64,000 nt of DNA. Source: Chryseobacterium salipaludis (GTDB lineage: Bacteria; Bacteroidota; Bacteroidia; Flavobacteriales; Weeksellaceae). This document shows positions 1 through 8,458 of this stretch, in pieces (within the stretch, counting starts at the first letter, position 1; every line of letters starts with the position of its first letter). Position numbers and translations under genes: made by a program. The stretch spans positions 32,307 to 96,306 of the forward strand of contig NZ_JALHKS010000007.1 in the NCBI RefSeq assembly GCF_022968825.1, given 5' to 3'. The notes under the pieces are model-generated. The model was not told the origin of the DNA. It ran no database searches and saw nothing but the letters and a program-made list of their open reading frames with translations.

Positions 1-32
1 GCCAGTGCTCCTGTTATTATTAATTTTTTCAT
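1..32 (-). CDS. N-terminus of an exported protein, cut by the window edge
   Basis: An ATG on the minus strand at 30-32 opens a frame reading MKKLIITGALA that runs off the left edge. A lysine pair followed by hydrophobic residues is the start of a signal peptide. It begins 18 bases after the stop of the CusA-like pump and is probably in the same operon, where an outer-membrane factor or membrane-fusion adaptor would be expected. Only 10 codons are visible, so the family cannot be named. Confidence 0.5.
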   Translation of the reverse strand, partial: MKKLIITGAL

Positions 33-50
33 TTTGTAATCATTTAAGTA

Positions 51-2009
51 TTAATGGGAAGCGTCGAGCACGTCAATTTTACCCAACTTGTTCAGTTCCC
101 ATTCCTTCTGCATATAAAAGATAATAGGCGTTACCAAAAGAATGTGAATGGCCGACGTGAAAACGCCACCGACCATCGGTAATACAATGGGTTTCATCAT
201 ATCACTTCCCACACCGTGGCTCCACAGGATGGGGACTAGGCCGAAGAGGGTCACACAAACCGTCATAATCTTCGGTCTTAATCTTTTTGCTGCACCATGG
301 ATGACATATTCACGAAGTTCTTCATTGCTAATGGTCTCCCGGGAGTTGCCGTTCTTCGTAGTAAGCTGAATCATGGCATCGTTCAGGTAAATAACCATCA
401 CAATTCCCGTTTCTACCGCAAGTCCGAACAGCGCAATAAAACCAACTGCTACGGCTACGGAAAGGTTCACCCCCCAAATCGAAATCATAAAGACACCGCC
501 GATTAAGGCAAAAGGAATACTGATGAGATTAAAAAAAGCTTCGCGGTAAGAATTGAACGCAAAATACATGGAGAGGAAAATCACGACCAATACGAGTGGC
601 ATAATCATTTTTAAAGTCTGCTCTCCGCGAATCAGGTTTTCGTACTGACCGCTCCATTCCACGAAATAACCTTTAGGCATTTTGTTCACCATGTTATTGA
701 GTTTTGCCTGGGCTTCTTTTACGGTACTGCCTAAATCCCGGTCGCGTACGTTGAACAGAACCGTTCCACGCAACATTGCATTTTCAGAATTGATCATTGG
801 TGGTCCTTCTGTAAGACGGATGTCGGCTACTGCACTTAGCGGGATGGAACCAAATTCCATCGTCTGCATGGGCAGTCTTCTCAGAGATTCCAAATTATTT
901 CTGAAATCCTGGCCGTACCTGGCGTTTACCGAAAAGCGCTGTCGGCCTTCAACGGTTGTGGTGAGTTTCATTCCGCCGAGGGCACTTTCCACGACGGCAT
1001 TTACATCATCCACACTTAGGCCGTATCTTCCTATTTCTTCGCGTTTCACTTCAATGTCCACATATTTTCCGCCGGTAATCGGTTCTACATACATATCCTT
1101 GATTCCTTCAATTCCCGTGAGTTCCTTTTTTATCTTTTCTGAAAGGACGGCAATACTGTCCAGATTCTGGCCGTATACTTTTACTCCAACATCCGTTCTA
1201 ATCCCCGTTGAAAGCATATTGATCCGGTTGGAAATCGGCATGGTCCAGCCATTGGTTACGCCCGGAATCTGCAGTTTGGCATTCAGTTCATCGATCAGAT
1301 CTTCTTTTGTTTTGCCGTCGCGCCATTCGCTCTGCGGTTTCAACAGAATAATGGTTTCTATCATGGAGATGGGTGAATTATCCGTCGCCGTGTTGGCTCT
1401 TCCAGCTTTTCCAAGGACATGATCTACTTCCGGAACTCCTTTAATGATTTTATCCTGCACCTGCAGTAATCTTTTGGCCTCAGAGTTCGAAATATCGGGA
1501 AGGGTTACCGGCATAAAGAGCAGGGATCCTTCATCCAAAGGCGGCATAAATTCACGCCCGAGGTTCATAATCATTGGAATACTGATGAGCAGGGCCAAAA
1601 TATTAATGCCAAGCGTCGTTTTTTTCCATTTCATGCACCATCTGATAAGCGGTTCGTACACCCTTTCCAAGCCCCTGTTTATTGGGTTTTTATTATCGTC
1701 CTTAAATTTTCCTTTCATAAAAAAGGAGATCAGCACCGGTGCAAGGGTAAGCACCAGTATTGCATCAACAATCAGGATGAATGTTTTAGTGTACGCCAGC
1801 GGATGAAAAAGTTTACCTTCCTGACCGGTCAACATAAATACCGGGAGAAAAGAAACCACGATGATTACCGTAGAAAAAAATACGCCTCTGGATACCTGTA
1901 AGGATGATTTTTCGATAATCTTCAACCGAATGTCTTCGGGAATTTTAACGTAACTGTCTTTCTCCTTATCCTTTTTTCTGAATATATTTTTAAACCAGTT
2001 GGTCTTCAT
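51..2009 (-). CDS. cusA: CusA-like heavy-metal RND pump, C-terminal part of a split gene
   Basis: This 652-residue product covers the second part of an HME-type RND efflux pump, from TM5 to the C-terminus. Visible family features are a GQEGKLF(H)PLAYTKTF stretch after the first helix, a GREFMPPLDEGSLLFMP segment, a LSTGIRTDVGVKVYG porter motif, a methionine in the SENAMLRG segment that resembles a CusA metal-relay residue, and the last helices to about residue 635. It starts 2 bases after the stop of the preceding gene and in a different frame. The first 35 or so residues are basic and look like the cytosolic loop between TM4 and TM5. Role by family: proton-driven Cu(I)/Ag(I) export across the envelope. 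Whether it works as a separate subunit or is half of a frameshifted gene cannot be told from sequence alone. Confidence 0.85.
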   Translation of the reverse strand: MKTNWFKNIFRKKDKEKDSYVKIPEDIRLKIIEKSSLQVSRGVFFSTVIIVVSFLPVFMLTGQEGKLFHPLAYTKTFILIVDAILVLTLAPVLISFFMKGKFKDDNKNPINRGLERVYEPLIRWCMKWKKTTLGINILALLISIPMIMNLGREFMPPLDEGSLLFMPVTLPDISNSEAKRLLQVQDKIIKGVPEVDHVLGKAGRANTATDNSPISMIETIILLKPQSEWRDGKTKEDLIDELNAKLQIPGVTNGWTMPISNRINMLSTGIRTDVGVKVYGQNLDSIAVLSEKIKKELTGIEGIKDMYVEPITGGKYVDIEVKREEIGRYGLSVDDVNAVVESALGGMKLTTTVEGRQRFSVNARYGQDFRNNLESLRRLPMQTMEFGSIPLSAVADIRLTEGPPMINSENAMLRGTVLFNVRDRDLGSTVKEAQAKLNNMVNKMPKGYFVEWSGQYENLIRGEQTLKMIMPLVLVVIFLSMYFAFNSYREAFFNLISIPFALIGGVFMISIWGVNLSVAVAVGFIALFGLAVETGIVMVIYLNDAMIQLTTKNGNSRETISNEELREYVIHGAAKRLRPKIMTVCVTLFGLVPILWSHGVGSDMMKPIVLPMVGGVFTSAIHILLVTPIIFYMQKEWELNKLGKIDVLDASH

Positions 2010-2011
2010 TG

Positions 2012-3295
2012 TTATGGGTTTTTATTTTGTTGATGGTTCTGCCAATCCGAAAGATTTTTATACGCATTTTCAGACATAATAATTCCGTTATCTACAATCA
2101 CCCCGATTGCAAGTGCAATTCCGGTAAGTGACATGATGTTGGAGGATAGTCCAAACGCATTGAGCAGAATAAAGCTGATGGCAATGGTGACCGGAATCTG
2201 AATGATGATGCTCAATGCACTTCGCCAGTGGAATAGGAACAGAATAACAATGATTGCCACCACGATAATTTCTTCAATCAGCTTGGTTTTAATATTGTCT
2301 ATTGCCCCTTCAATCAGGGTACTGCGGTCGTACGATGTCTTGAAGGTGACGCCTTCAGGGAGTCCTTTTTCAACGTCCTTCATTTTCTCTTTCACATCGT
2401 TGATGACCTTATCCGCATTTTCGCCATACCGTGCCACTACGATACCGCCCACGACTTCGCCTTCACCGTCTGCATCAAAAATACCCAGACGCAAATCACC
2501 ACCCATCTGTACAGAACCAATGTCTTTCACCCGCACAGGAATTCCGTTGTAATTTCCCAAAGCAATTTCCTCGATATCTGCTACGTTCTTGATATAACCC
2601 AGGCCGCGAATGATATAGGCCATATCGGCCATCTCAAATTTACGTCCGCCCACATCATTATTGTTGGCTTTCACTTTGTTCATGACATCCATGAGGGATA
2701 CGTTATAGTACTGGAGTTTTACAGGATCTACAATGAGTTGGTACTGTTTTTCGAAGCCGCCAAAGGAGGCTACTTCCGCCACACCGGGAACCGTCTGCAG
2801 AGCAAATTTCACATACCAGTCCTGGAGGGCGCGCTGGTCTCCTAGATCCATTTTGGGTGCATCCAAATGGTACCAGAAAACGTGACCAACACCGGTGCCA
2901 TCCGGTCCGAGCGTAGGGGTGACATCTTGTGGGAGTAAACGCTGCGCATAATTGAGCCGTTCCATTACGCGGGTTCTGGCCCAATAAATATCCACATTAT
3001 CTTCGAAAATAACATATACGAAGCTCATCCCAAACATGGAAGAGGCGCGGATGTTCTTAATTTTCGGAATTCCCTGTAGGTTGCTGACCAGCGGGAAAGT
3101 CACCTGATCTTCAATAATCTGGGGACTTCTGCCCATCCACTCCGTAAAAACGATGACCTGGTTCTCACTCAGATCCGGAATGGCATCGATGGGATTGTCC
3201 CTTACCGCAAAAATACCCCAGATAAAAAGGCCGATTGCAATCAGCAAAACGAAATACCTGTTGCGGAGGGACAGTTTGATTAAATTTTGAATCAT
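2012..3295 (-). CDS. cusA: CusA-like heavy-metal RND pump, N-terminal part of a split gene
   Basis: The 427-residue product has TM1 (about residues 15-31), the first periplasmic porter domain, and TM2-TM4. TM4 carries GIALAIGVIVDNGIIMSENAYKNL, closest to the monovalent-ion (Cu/Ag, CusA) signature of HME-RND pumps rather than the DFG type. The frame stops in the cytosolic loop just after TM4, and the rest of the pump continues in the next gene. The two products add up to 1079 residues, close to a normal CusA, so nothing appears to be missing. The gene follows the DUF3347 lipoprotein by 14 bases and is surely co-transcribed. Confidence 0.85.
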   Translation of the reverse strand: MIQNLIKLSLRNRYFVLLIAIGLFIWGIFAVRDNPIDAIPDLSENQVIVFTEWMGRSPQIIEDQVTFPLVSNLQGIPKIKNIRASSMFGMSFVYVIFEDNVDIYWARTRVMERLNYAQRLLPQDVTPTLGPDGTGVGHVFWYHLDAPKMDLGDQRALQDWYVKFALQTVPGVAEVASFGGFEKQYQLIVDPVKLQYYNVSLMDVMNKVKANNNDVGGRKFEMADMAYIIRGLGYIKNVADIEEIALGNYNGIPVRVKDIGSVQMGGDLRLGIFDADGEGEVVGGIVVARYGENADKVINDVKEKMKDVEKGLPEGVTFKTSYDRSTLIEGAIDNIKTKLIEEIIVVAIIVILFLFHWRSALSIIIQIPVTIAISFILLNAFGLSSNIMSLTGIALAIGVIVDNGIIMSENAYKNLSDWQNHQQNKNP

Positions 3296-3309
3296 GGTTC
3301 TGTACAGTT

Positions 3310-3933
3310 TTACTTAATTTCTTCCTGAACCTCGCCACATGAAGCCATTTTTTTGCCGTAATAAGGGTTCTTGATCTCGCGTGAATCGCTGAGCCAGAAG
3401 GCTCCTTTTTTGTCATTATACATCGGGCAGAATACTTTATACACCGGTTTTGGAGTTCCGAAATCTTTCAAAAGGTCGTAAAAATCTGCACTCATTATGT
3501 CCAGGTGTTCGCGCTGATGATCAATGTTTCCGGCATTATCTGCAATGTGCTCGGCGTGTTCCCGGATGCTGGCTTCCAGTTCTGCAAATTCTTTCTTCTG
3601 TTCATCGGAAAACCCATTTTTGTCTATTTTAGGAAAAGAGGCCAGGATCCCTTTCGCTGCACTAACCGCTTCTTTATCATCATCACCGGACAAAGCGAAT
3701 GTAAGGTGGGTGTAATGGGAATAAAGCTCCGTAAGATCAGCGGAAGACTTTTTGGCTTCAGTAACGGTTATCTCTTTATCCGTTGCCATATTGCCCATCG
3801 CTGCACTATCGGACATTGTGCTCATATCGTGCTTCATGGAAGTTTCAGTGGTGCTTTTCTGTTCTTTGTTTTCTTTGCAGGAAGTAAGTGCAAATGTTCC
3901 GACTGCCAAAAGGCTGAATAGTACTGTTTTCAT
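3310..3933 (-). CDS. DUF3347 lipoprotein of a copper efflux cluster
   Basis: A 207-residue protein with a lipobox (FALTSC, Cys19) that should anchor it in the envelope. Residues about 33-52 form a Met/His-rich stretch (MKHDMSTMSDSAAMGNM) of the kind used to bind Cu(I). The rest fits DUF3347, including a HQREHLDIMSADFYDLLK segment and a C-terminal VYKVFCPMYNDKKGAFWLS region with a late ASCGEVQEEI. DUF3347 also occurs fused to CusB adaptors in Bacteroidota, so a periplasmic metal-binding role beside the CusA-like pump is inferred. It starts 23 bases after the TRASH-like gene. Confidence 0.8.
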   Translation of the reverse strand: MKTVLFSLLAVGTFALTSCKENKEQKSTTETSMKHDMSTMSDSAAMGNMATDKEITVTEAKKSSADLTELYSHYTHLTFALSGDDDKEAVSAAKGILASFPKIDKNGFSDEQKKEFAELEASIREHAEHIADNAGNIDHQREHLDIMSADFYDLLKDFGTPKPVYKVFCPMYNDKKGAFWLSDSREIKNPYYGKKMASCGEVQEEIK

Positions 3934-3956
3934 TATTTTATAAGTTTAAAGTTTAT

Positions 3957-4343
3957 TTATTTTTTATTGAAAAAGGCTTCGTAGTTTGCTTTGTTTTCGA
4001 AGTACACGACATTGTCGTTTTTATCGGATATCGCTATAATTGCGGTTGCTTTATCGATAAGTTGGTGAGAAATCGGATCGTATGCCATCCGCGCATTTTC
4101 TTCCTGCGGGATTCTCAGTTTGCAGTTTTCGCAGCAGCCGTAATACGTTTTACCGTCGTGCTGTACTTCGAGTTGTTTTTTACCCATATAGGCGTTGTTT
4201 ACCATACAGACCTGGTCGTGAGGAACAATGTCGCCGGTCTTGAACTGTGCATTGGTAATTTGGGTATTTTCGGCTTTTGAATTGGTGCAGGAAACGAGAA
4301 ACACTGCTACAAAAGCCAGTATTCCTAAAAGAATATTCTTCAT
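3957..4343 (-). CDS. TRASH/YHS-like metal-binding lipoprotein
   Basis: A 128-residue lipoprotein (lipobox FLVSC, Cys19). It has a cysteine set resembling the TRASH/YHS fold: QVCMVNNAYMG followed by TYYGCCENCKLRI. Such domains bind soft metals and act as metal sensors or chaperones. The product would sit in the periplasm and may hand copper to the RND complex encoded downstream. It shares its direction with the DUF3347 and cusA genes. A 16-bp palindrome lies about 75 bases upstream. The family assignment rests on the cysteine pattern, not on an alignment. Confidence 0.7.
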   Translation of the reverse strand: MKNILLGILAFVAVFLVSCTNSKAENTQITNAQFKTGDIVPHDQVCMVNNAYMGKKQLEVQHDGKTYYGCCENCKLRIPQEENARMAYDPISHQLIDKATAIIAISDKNDNVVYFENKANYEAFFNKK

Positions 4344-4416
4344 TAAATTATCGGTTAAAGGTTAAATTTGAGCCTCCGTCTTGAGAGACTGTGTACGAAT
4401 ATCCTGATCTTCAAGT

Positions 4417-4432
4417 TGTTCTTTAAAGAACA
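4417..4432. promoter_or_regulatory. 16-bp perfect palindrome upstream of the copper sub-operon
   Basis: TGTTCTTTAAAGAACA is perfectly self-complementary. It lies in the 217-base gap between the Cys-rich gene (ends 4561) and the TRASH-like lipoprotein (starts 4343), on the promoter side of the latter. A dimeric regulator operator is the simplest reading. No regulator gene is visible nearby. A second small hairpin (AAGTGT-loop-ACACTT) lies near 4515-4530. Confidence 0.45.
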
Positions 4433-4560
4433 TTCTTTTCTAAAGGATTACTTAAACGAGAAGTGGAAGTTCGAAGGGACATTCAGCACCGCTAAATAAT
4501 CTGCGGAAAGTGTCATAAACACTTCACGACCAGACACAATTCGGGCTGTAAAAGAAGATC

Positions 4561-4974
4561 TTAACCTATTTTGGGCGGTTCCCAAATGGTATGGAATCCA
4601 CCGGAGTAATGGGGATTCTGATAAAAGAAATTAGAATTTTTGTCATCGTAACCGGACGCTTCGTTTTTAGAATCCTCTAAAAATTTGCTGTCTGCTAGAA
4701 TGGTATACTGAGCAGTGCTGCAAAGGTTACCGCTGCAATTTCCTGAGCATCCATCGGTTTGACAATTGTGTGATTTTGGGTGACAGCATTCTTCTTTGCA
4801 ATCGCCGCTGTCGCAAGACGGCTGTATCTGTGCGAATGACTGTTTTATGAAAGTTTGCGAACTGGTCGCGGTTTTAATAACCTGCTTCTCCTTTGTACTG
4901 CAAGCCTGAGAAATCCCTGGCGCCAATAACGCGAGTGTAAGGGAAAGCAACAGTATTTTAAAATGTCCGTGCAT
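4561..4974 (-). CDS. Small Cys-rich secreted protein ending PPKIG
   Basis: Starting at the ATG at 4972-4974, this gives 137 residues: a signal peptide (LLLSLTLALLAPGISQAC) and then a cysteine-rich region with CDSGDCKEECC, CQTDGCSGNCSGNLC and scattered His and Lys. That pattern points to metal binding in the periplasm. A longer upstream reading would overlap the end of the P-type ATPase gene and put non-signal residues before the signal peptide, so I chose the internal ATG. A -7 box (TACATTTG, 4992-4999) and a terminator for the upstream gene (5033-5054) support a separate transcript. The last residues, WEPPKIG, match those of the DUF6660-like protein at 12903-13223 (WQPPKIG). Function unknown. 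Confidence 0.7.
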   Translation of the reverse strand: MHGHFKILLLSLTLALLAPGISQACSTKEKQVIKTATSSQTFIKQSFAQIQPSCDSGDCKEECCHPKSHNCQTDGCSGNCSGNLCSTAQYTILADSKFLEDSKNEASGYDDKNSNFFYQNPHYSGGFHTIWEPPKIG

Positions 4975-4991
4975 TATAAAGTAAAGCTGTA

Positions 4992-4999
4992 CAAATGTA
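4992..4999 (-). promoter_or_regulatory. Putative -7 box for the Cys-rich gene
   Basis: The minus strand reads TACATTTG, matching the Bacteroidota -7 consensus TAnnTTTG, 17 bases before the ATG at 4974. No convincing -33 TTTG was seen at the usual spacing. Confidence 0.4.
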
Positions 5000-5032
5000 G
5001 GAATTATTTTCAACTTAACTGATGGCTGCGGT

Positions 5033-5054
5033 GAAAAAAACGGGCCGAAGCCCG
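5033..5054 (-). terminator. Rho-independent terminator after the P-type ATPase gene
   Basis: The minus strand reads CGGGC-TTCG-GCCCG followed by eight T. The stable TTCG tetraloop, GC stem and T-run just after the stop codon at 5061 are a textbook intrinsic terminator. Confidence 0.85.
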
Positions 5055-5060
5055 CTATAT

Positions 5061-7163
5061 TTAAAATTTCATCTTCTGAATCCGTACTGCATTCAGAATG
5101 GCAAGCAGGGCTACGCCCACATCTGCAAAGACGGCTTCCCACATCGTCGCTAAGCCGCCCGCGCCTAATACCAGAACAATCGCTTTTACCCCAAAAGCCA
5201 ATGCGATATTTTGCCATACAATTTTTTTGGTCTGCTTGCCCATATTAATGGCCATCGGAATTTTGGAAGGTTTGTCGTCCTGTATGACCACATCTGCCGT
5301 TTCTATGGTTGCATCGCTGCCAAGGCCGCCCATTGCGATGCCGATGTCACTTAAAGCGACAACCGGTGCATCGTTGACTCCGTCGCCGACAAATGCCACC
5401 GTTTCATTCCGTGCTTTTATTTCTTTGACTTTATGCACTTTATCTTCCGGCAATAAATCCCCGAAAGCATTCGTGATTCCCAGTTTTTCTGCCACGGCTT
5501 TGACCACGGTTGATTTATCACCGCTAAGCATCGTGACTTTTACTCCCAGACTGTGAAGTTTTTGCACTGTGTCAGCTGCGTCTTCCTTAATACTGTCTGC
5601 AATGGTAAGGTATCCAGCAAATTTTCCGTCATAAGCAACGGCAATTAATGTTTCTACAATATCATTTGGATTTACATCATATTCGATGTTGAACTTATCC
5701 ATCAGTTTAAAGTTTCCTACGAGTAGCTCTTTTCCCTGATATGATCCTTTCAAGCCATGACCTGCTATTTCTTCTCCATTGTCGAGAATAACAGTATGGT
5801 CGGGTTCACCGAGGTGTTCATGAATTGCAGTTGCGACCGGATGGGTTGATGAATTTTCGATTACATTCACTAATTTTAGAATTAAATCCCGGTCGAATTG
5901 CGGTTTCAGATTTACGGTCTGTACTTTGAAAACACCTTCAGTCATGGTTCCTGTTTTATCCATTACCACATTTTTGACCTCTGCTAACGCATCCAAAAAG
6001 TTACTACCCTTAAATAAAATTCCATTTCTGCTTGCGGCACCAATTCCACCAAAGTATCCGAGTGGAATACTAATCACTAATGCACATGGACAGGATATTA
6101 CCAGAAATATAAGGGCGCGATATAACCAGTCCCGGAAAATATATTCATCCACAAGAAAATACGGTGTCAGACAAATTGCCACGGCGAGAAACACCACAAT
6201 GGGGGTATAAATGCGGGCAAATTTCCTGATGAACAATTCAGTGGGTGCCTTCTGAGCCGTAGCATTCTGTACCAATTCCAGAATCTTAGAAAGTTTCGAA
6301 TCACTGTAAAGGGTATTGACCTTCACCTGCGCAACAGTATTCTGATTAATCATCCCTGCAAGGACGGTATCATTTTTCTGTTTTGTATCCGGTCTGCTTT
6401 CACCCGTAAGTGCCGATGTATTGAACGAAGCGCTGTCTGAAATTAAAATTCCATCCAGGGCCAGTTTTTCGCCGGGTTTCAACTGGATGACCGATTCGAG
6501 TGCGACGTCTGCAGCTTTAACGGTTTGTGGGCGATTATCTACTAAGATGGTCACTTCATCAGGACGCTGATCTAACAATTCAGCGATATTACCTTTTGCC
6601 CGCTGAACGGCTAAAGTTTGGAATACTTCGCCCACGGAGTAAAACAGCATTACCGCAACCCCTTCAGGATATTCACCAATGGCGAAAGCCCCAATAGTGG
6701 CGATGGACATGAGGAAAAACTCCGAAAACACATCTCCTTTCCGGATACTTTCAAGCGCTTCTTTAAGAACCGGCAAACCTACCGGAATATATGCTGCTGC
6801 ATACCAGCCAATCCGCACCCAATCCCTGAACCAGGATTGAAGGATCAAATAATCCATCGCTAATCCCACCATCAAAATCACGAAGGAAATAATTGCAGGC
6901 AGAAACAGCTGAAACGTTGATTTCCCCTGTGCTGAATGGTCATGACCATCATCCTCCGTATGTTCATCATCCTCGGTCAGTTTCTTAGACCCTGACGGTG
7001 ATTTTTTTGCGGAACGATATGCTTTGTCAGTGACACTGCAACAGCTGTCCTCGATCAGAACTTTAGCGCCTGCATCTTTGTATATCTTGCCTTCCTGCGG
7101 CGTGCAGCACAATTGATTGCTATTTTCGTCGTAGGTATGTGTATGTAATTTTTTATTTGACAT
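5061..7163 (-). CDS. zntA: Zn/Cd/Co-type heavy-metal P-type ATPase
   Basis: A 700-residue P1B ATPase that exports metal from the cytosol at the cost of ATP. The N-terminus has two CC pairs (residues 19-20 and 41-42) and a His/Asp-rich stretch near 65-80 instead of a full GMTCxxC domain. The membrane metal motif SCPCAL is near residue 358, the phosphorylation site DKTGTMTEG near 400, SSTHPVATAI near 437 and GDGVNDAP near 591. The CPC motif and overall similarity favour the Zn/Cd/Pb group. It lies between the CzcB-like adaptor (52 bases upstream) and a terminator, so it likely ends the czc-type transcript. Substrate is inferred from family, not shown. Confidence 0.9.
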   Translation of the reverse strand: MSNKKLHTHTYDENSNQLCCTPQEGKIYKDAGAKVLIEDSCCSVTDKAYRSAKKSPSGSKKLTEDDEHTEDDGHDHSAQGKSTFQLFLPAIISFVILMVGLAMDYLILQSWFRDWVRIGWYAAAYIPVGLPVLKEALESIRKGDVFSEFFLMSIATIGAFAIGEYPEGVAVMLFYSVGEVFQTLAVQRAKGNIAELLDQRPDEVTILVDNRPQTVKAADVALESVIQLKPGEKLALDGILISDSASFNTSALTGESRPDTKQKNDTVLAGMINQNTVAQVKVNTLYSDSKLSKILELVQNATAQKAPTELFIRKFARIYTPIVVFLAVAICLTPYFLVDEYIFRDWLYRALIFLVISCPCALVISIPLGYFGGIGAASRNGILFKGSNFLDALAEVKNVVMDKTGTMTEGVFKVQTVNLKPQFDRDLILKLVNVIENSSTHPVATAIHEHLGEPDHTVILDNGEEIAGHGLKGSYQGKELLVGNFKLMDKFNIEYDVNPNDIVETLIAVAYDGKFAGYLTIADSIKEDAADTVQKLHSLGVKVTMLSGDKSTVVKAVAEKLGITNAFGDLLPEDKVHKVKEIKARNETVAFVGDGVNDAPVVALSDIGIAMGGLGSDATIETADVVIQDDKPSKIPMAINMGKQTKKIVWQNIALAFGVKAIVLVLGAGGLATMWEAVFADVGVALLAILNAVRIQKMKF

Positions 7164-7214
7164 AAGTTTAAATTTTATGATAATGCTTTAGTGCTTACTT
7201 TGAATTGTAATTTC

Positions 7215-8438
7215 TTAATGTCCATGACCTTCCTCTCCCTTATTATTCATTTTAGCTAAGATAAAGAAGGCATTTTTAACTACTACTTTAGCATTGTCGG
7301 GAATTGGTTTCAAAGGTGTGATTTGAGTATAGCCTAAATCTGTAACTCCTTTAGCCACTGGAATTTTTTCAAATCGCACTTCCTTTTCCTCAGATTCTTT
7401 GTTATTGCTTGCTTCTCCTGAATCCGGTACATTTCCCCGATCTCCTTTGTTTTTATCATTTTGCCTAATAAAGATAAAATCCTGACCCTTATCATTAACT
7501 ATTGCGTCCGTAGGAACCGAGGCTGCAGTTTGGTTATCCAGACTGATAACGACTGTTACACTCATACCGTCAATAAGACCTGTCCGGTCTCCGACGACTT
7601 GCGCATGAACAGGAACAGTTTTGCTTTCTCCTTCAAAGGCTGTACCTATTGAAGTTATTTTTGCATCATATTCTTTGCCTGGACTGGTGGTGAGTGTAAA
7701 GTGAATGGTTTGCCCCGGTTGTACTTTGGCCAAGTCTTTTTCATATACATAAATATCCAAATGCAGCGCTGAGTTGCTTACAATTTCGGCAATTGGCGAA
7801 GCCATATCTACATTACTCCCGATTTGCGCTATTACTTTACTTACCGTGCCGCTAATGGGTGCGCGTACTGAAAGGGCCGAACCATAACTTTGTGTTGCGC
7901 CGATGCTACCTAACTGTTTCTGCAATCCGGAGCGCTGGCTGCGTAATGTTGCAAGATCTGTCTGTGCCTGCTGAAGTTTCTTTAGCGGTGCGGCATTACC
8001 TTTATAAAGCTGCTGTGCACGGGTAACTTCCAGTTCTGCCATCCTGATCTGGCCATTAACCTGCTGCAACTGCTGCTGCATCACAATTAGATCAGGGTTT
8101 GATATGGTTGCGATAACTTTTCCTTTTGATACATAACTTCCAGGTTGTACGTATAGGGAGCGTACTATGCCGCTGTATGATGGAGTAACAAATGCCTTAT
8201 TCTGATTTGGAACCGTCAGCATACCGCTTACTTTTATGGTATTTGAAAGCTCCTTACTTTCAATACTGCCCATTTGAATTCCAACTGTCCTAATCTGTTC
8301 GTCGGTGAAATGTGCCACATTAGGTTCTTCATGCTTCTCCACTTCACTTGCTTTTTGGTTTTCAGTGACTTGCGATTCCTTTTTACATCCTGTCAACAAG
8401 ACAGAAACTGCAAAAATAAGGGTGATATATTTTTTCAT
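7215..8438 (-). CDS. czcB: CzcB/CusB-like efflux adaptor lipoprotein
   Basis: A 407-residue periplasmic adaptor (membrane-fusion protein). It starts with a lipobox (LLTGC, Cys18), then a barrel-sandwich/lipoyl half (SYSGIVRSLYVQPGSYVSKG), a long helical hairpin rich in Q (MQQQLQQVNGQIRMAELEV), the second lipoyl half (VRAPISGTVSKVIAQIGSNV), a beta-barrel domain and a membrane-proximal domain. It ends in a short His-rich tail (EEGHGH) that could bind metal. It follows the pump-TolC fusion by 20 bases, and the pair would form the tripartite exporter with no separate outer-membrane gene needed. Confidence 0.9.
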   Translation of the reverse strand: MKKYITLIFAVSVLLTGCKKESQVTENQKASEVEKHEEPNVAHFTDEQIRTVGIQMGSIESKELSNTIKVSGMLTVPNQNKAFVTPSYSGIVRSLYVQPGSYVSKGKVIATISNPDLIVMQQQLQQVNGQIRMAELEVTRAQQLYKGNAAPLKKLQQAQTDLATLRSQRSGLQKQLGSIGATQSYGSALSVRAPISGTVSKVIAQIGSNVDMASPIAEIVSNSALHLDIYVYEKDLAKVQPGQTIHFTLTTSPGKEYDAKITSIGTAFEGESKTVPVHAQVVGDRTGLIDGMSVTVVISLDNQTAASVPTDAIVNDKGQDFIFIRQNDKNKGDRGNVPDSGEASNNKESEEKEVRFEKIPVAKGVTDLGYTQITPLKPIPDNAKVVVKNAFFILAKMNNKGEEGHGH

Positions 8439-8458
8439 GTGATATTCTATTTTGGTAC

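Noticed and set aside
4975..5217. 5' extension of the Cys-rich gene
   Set aside because: The extra residues lie inside the end of the P-type ATPase gene and would put text before a good signal peptide; a terminator separates them.
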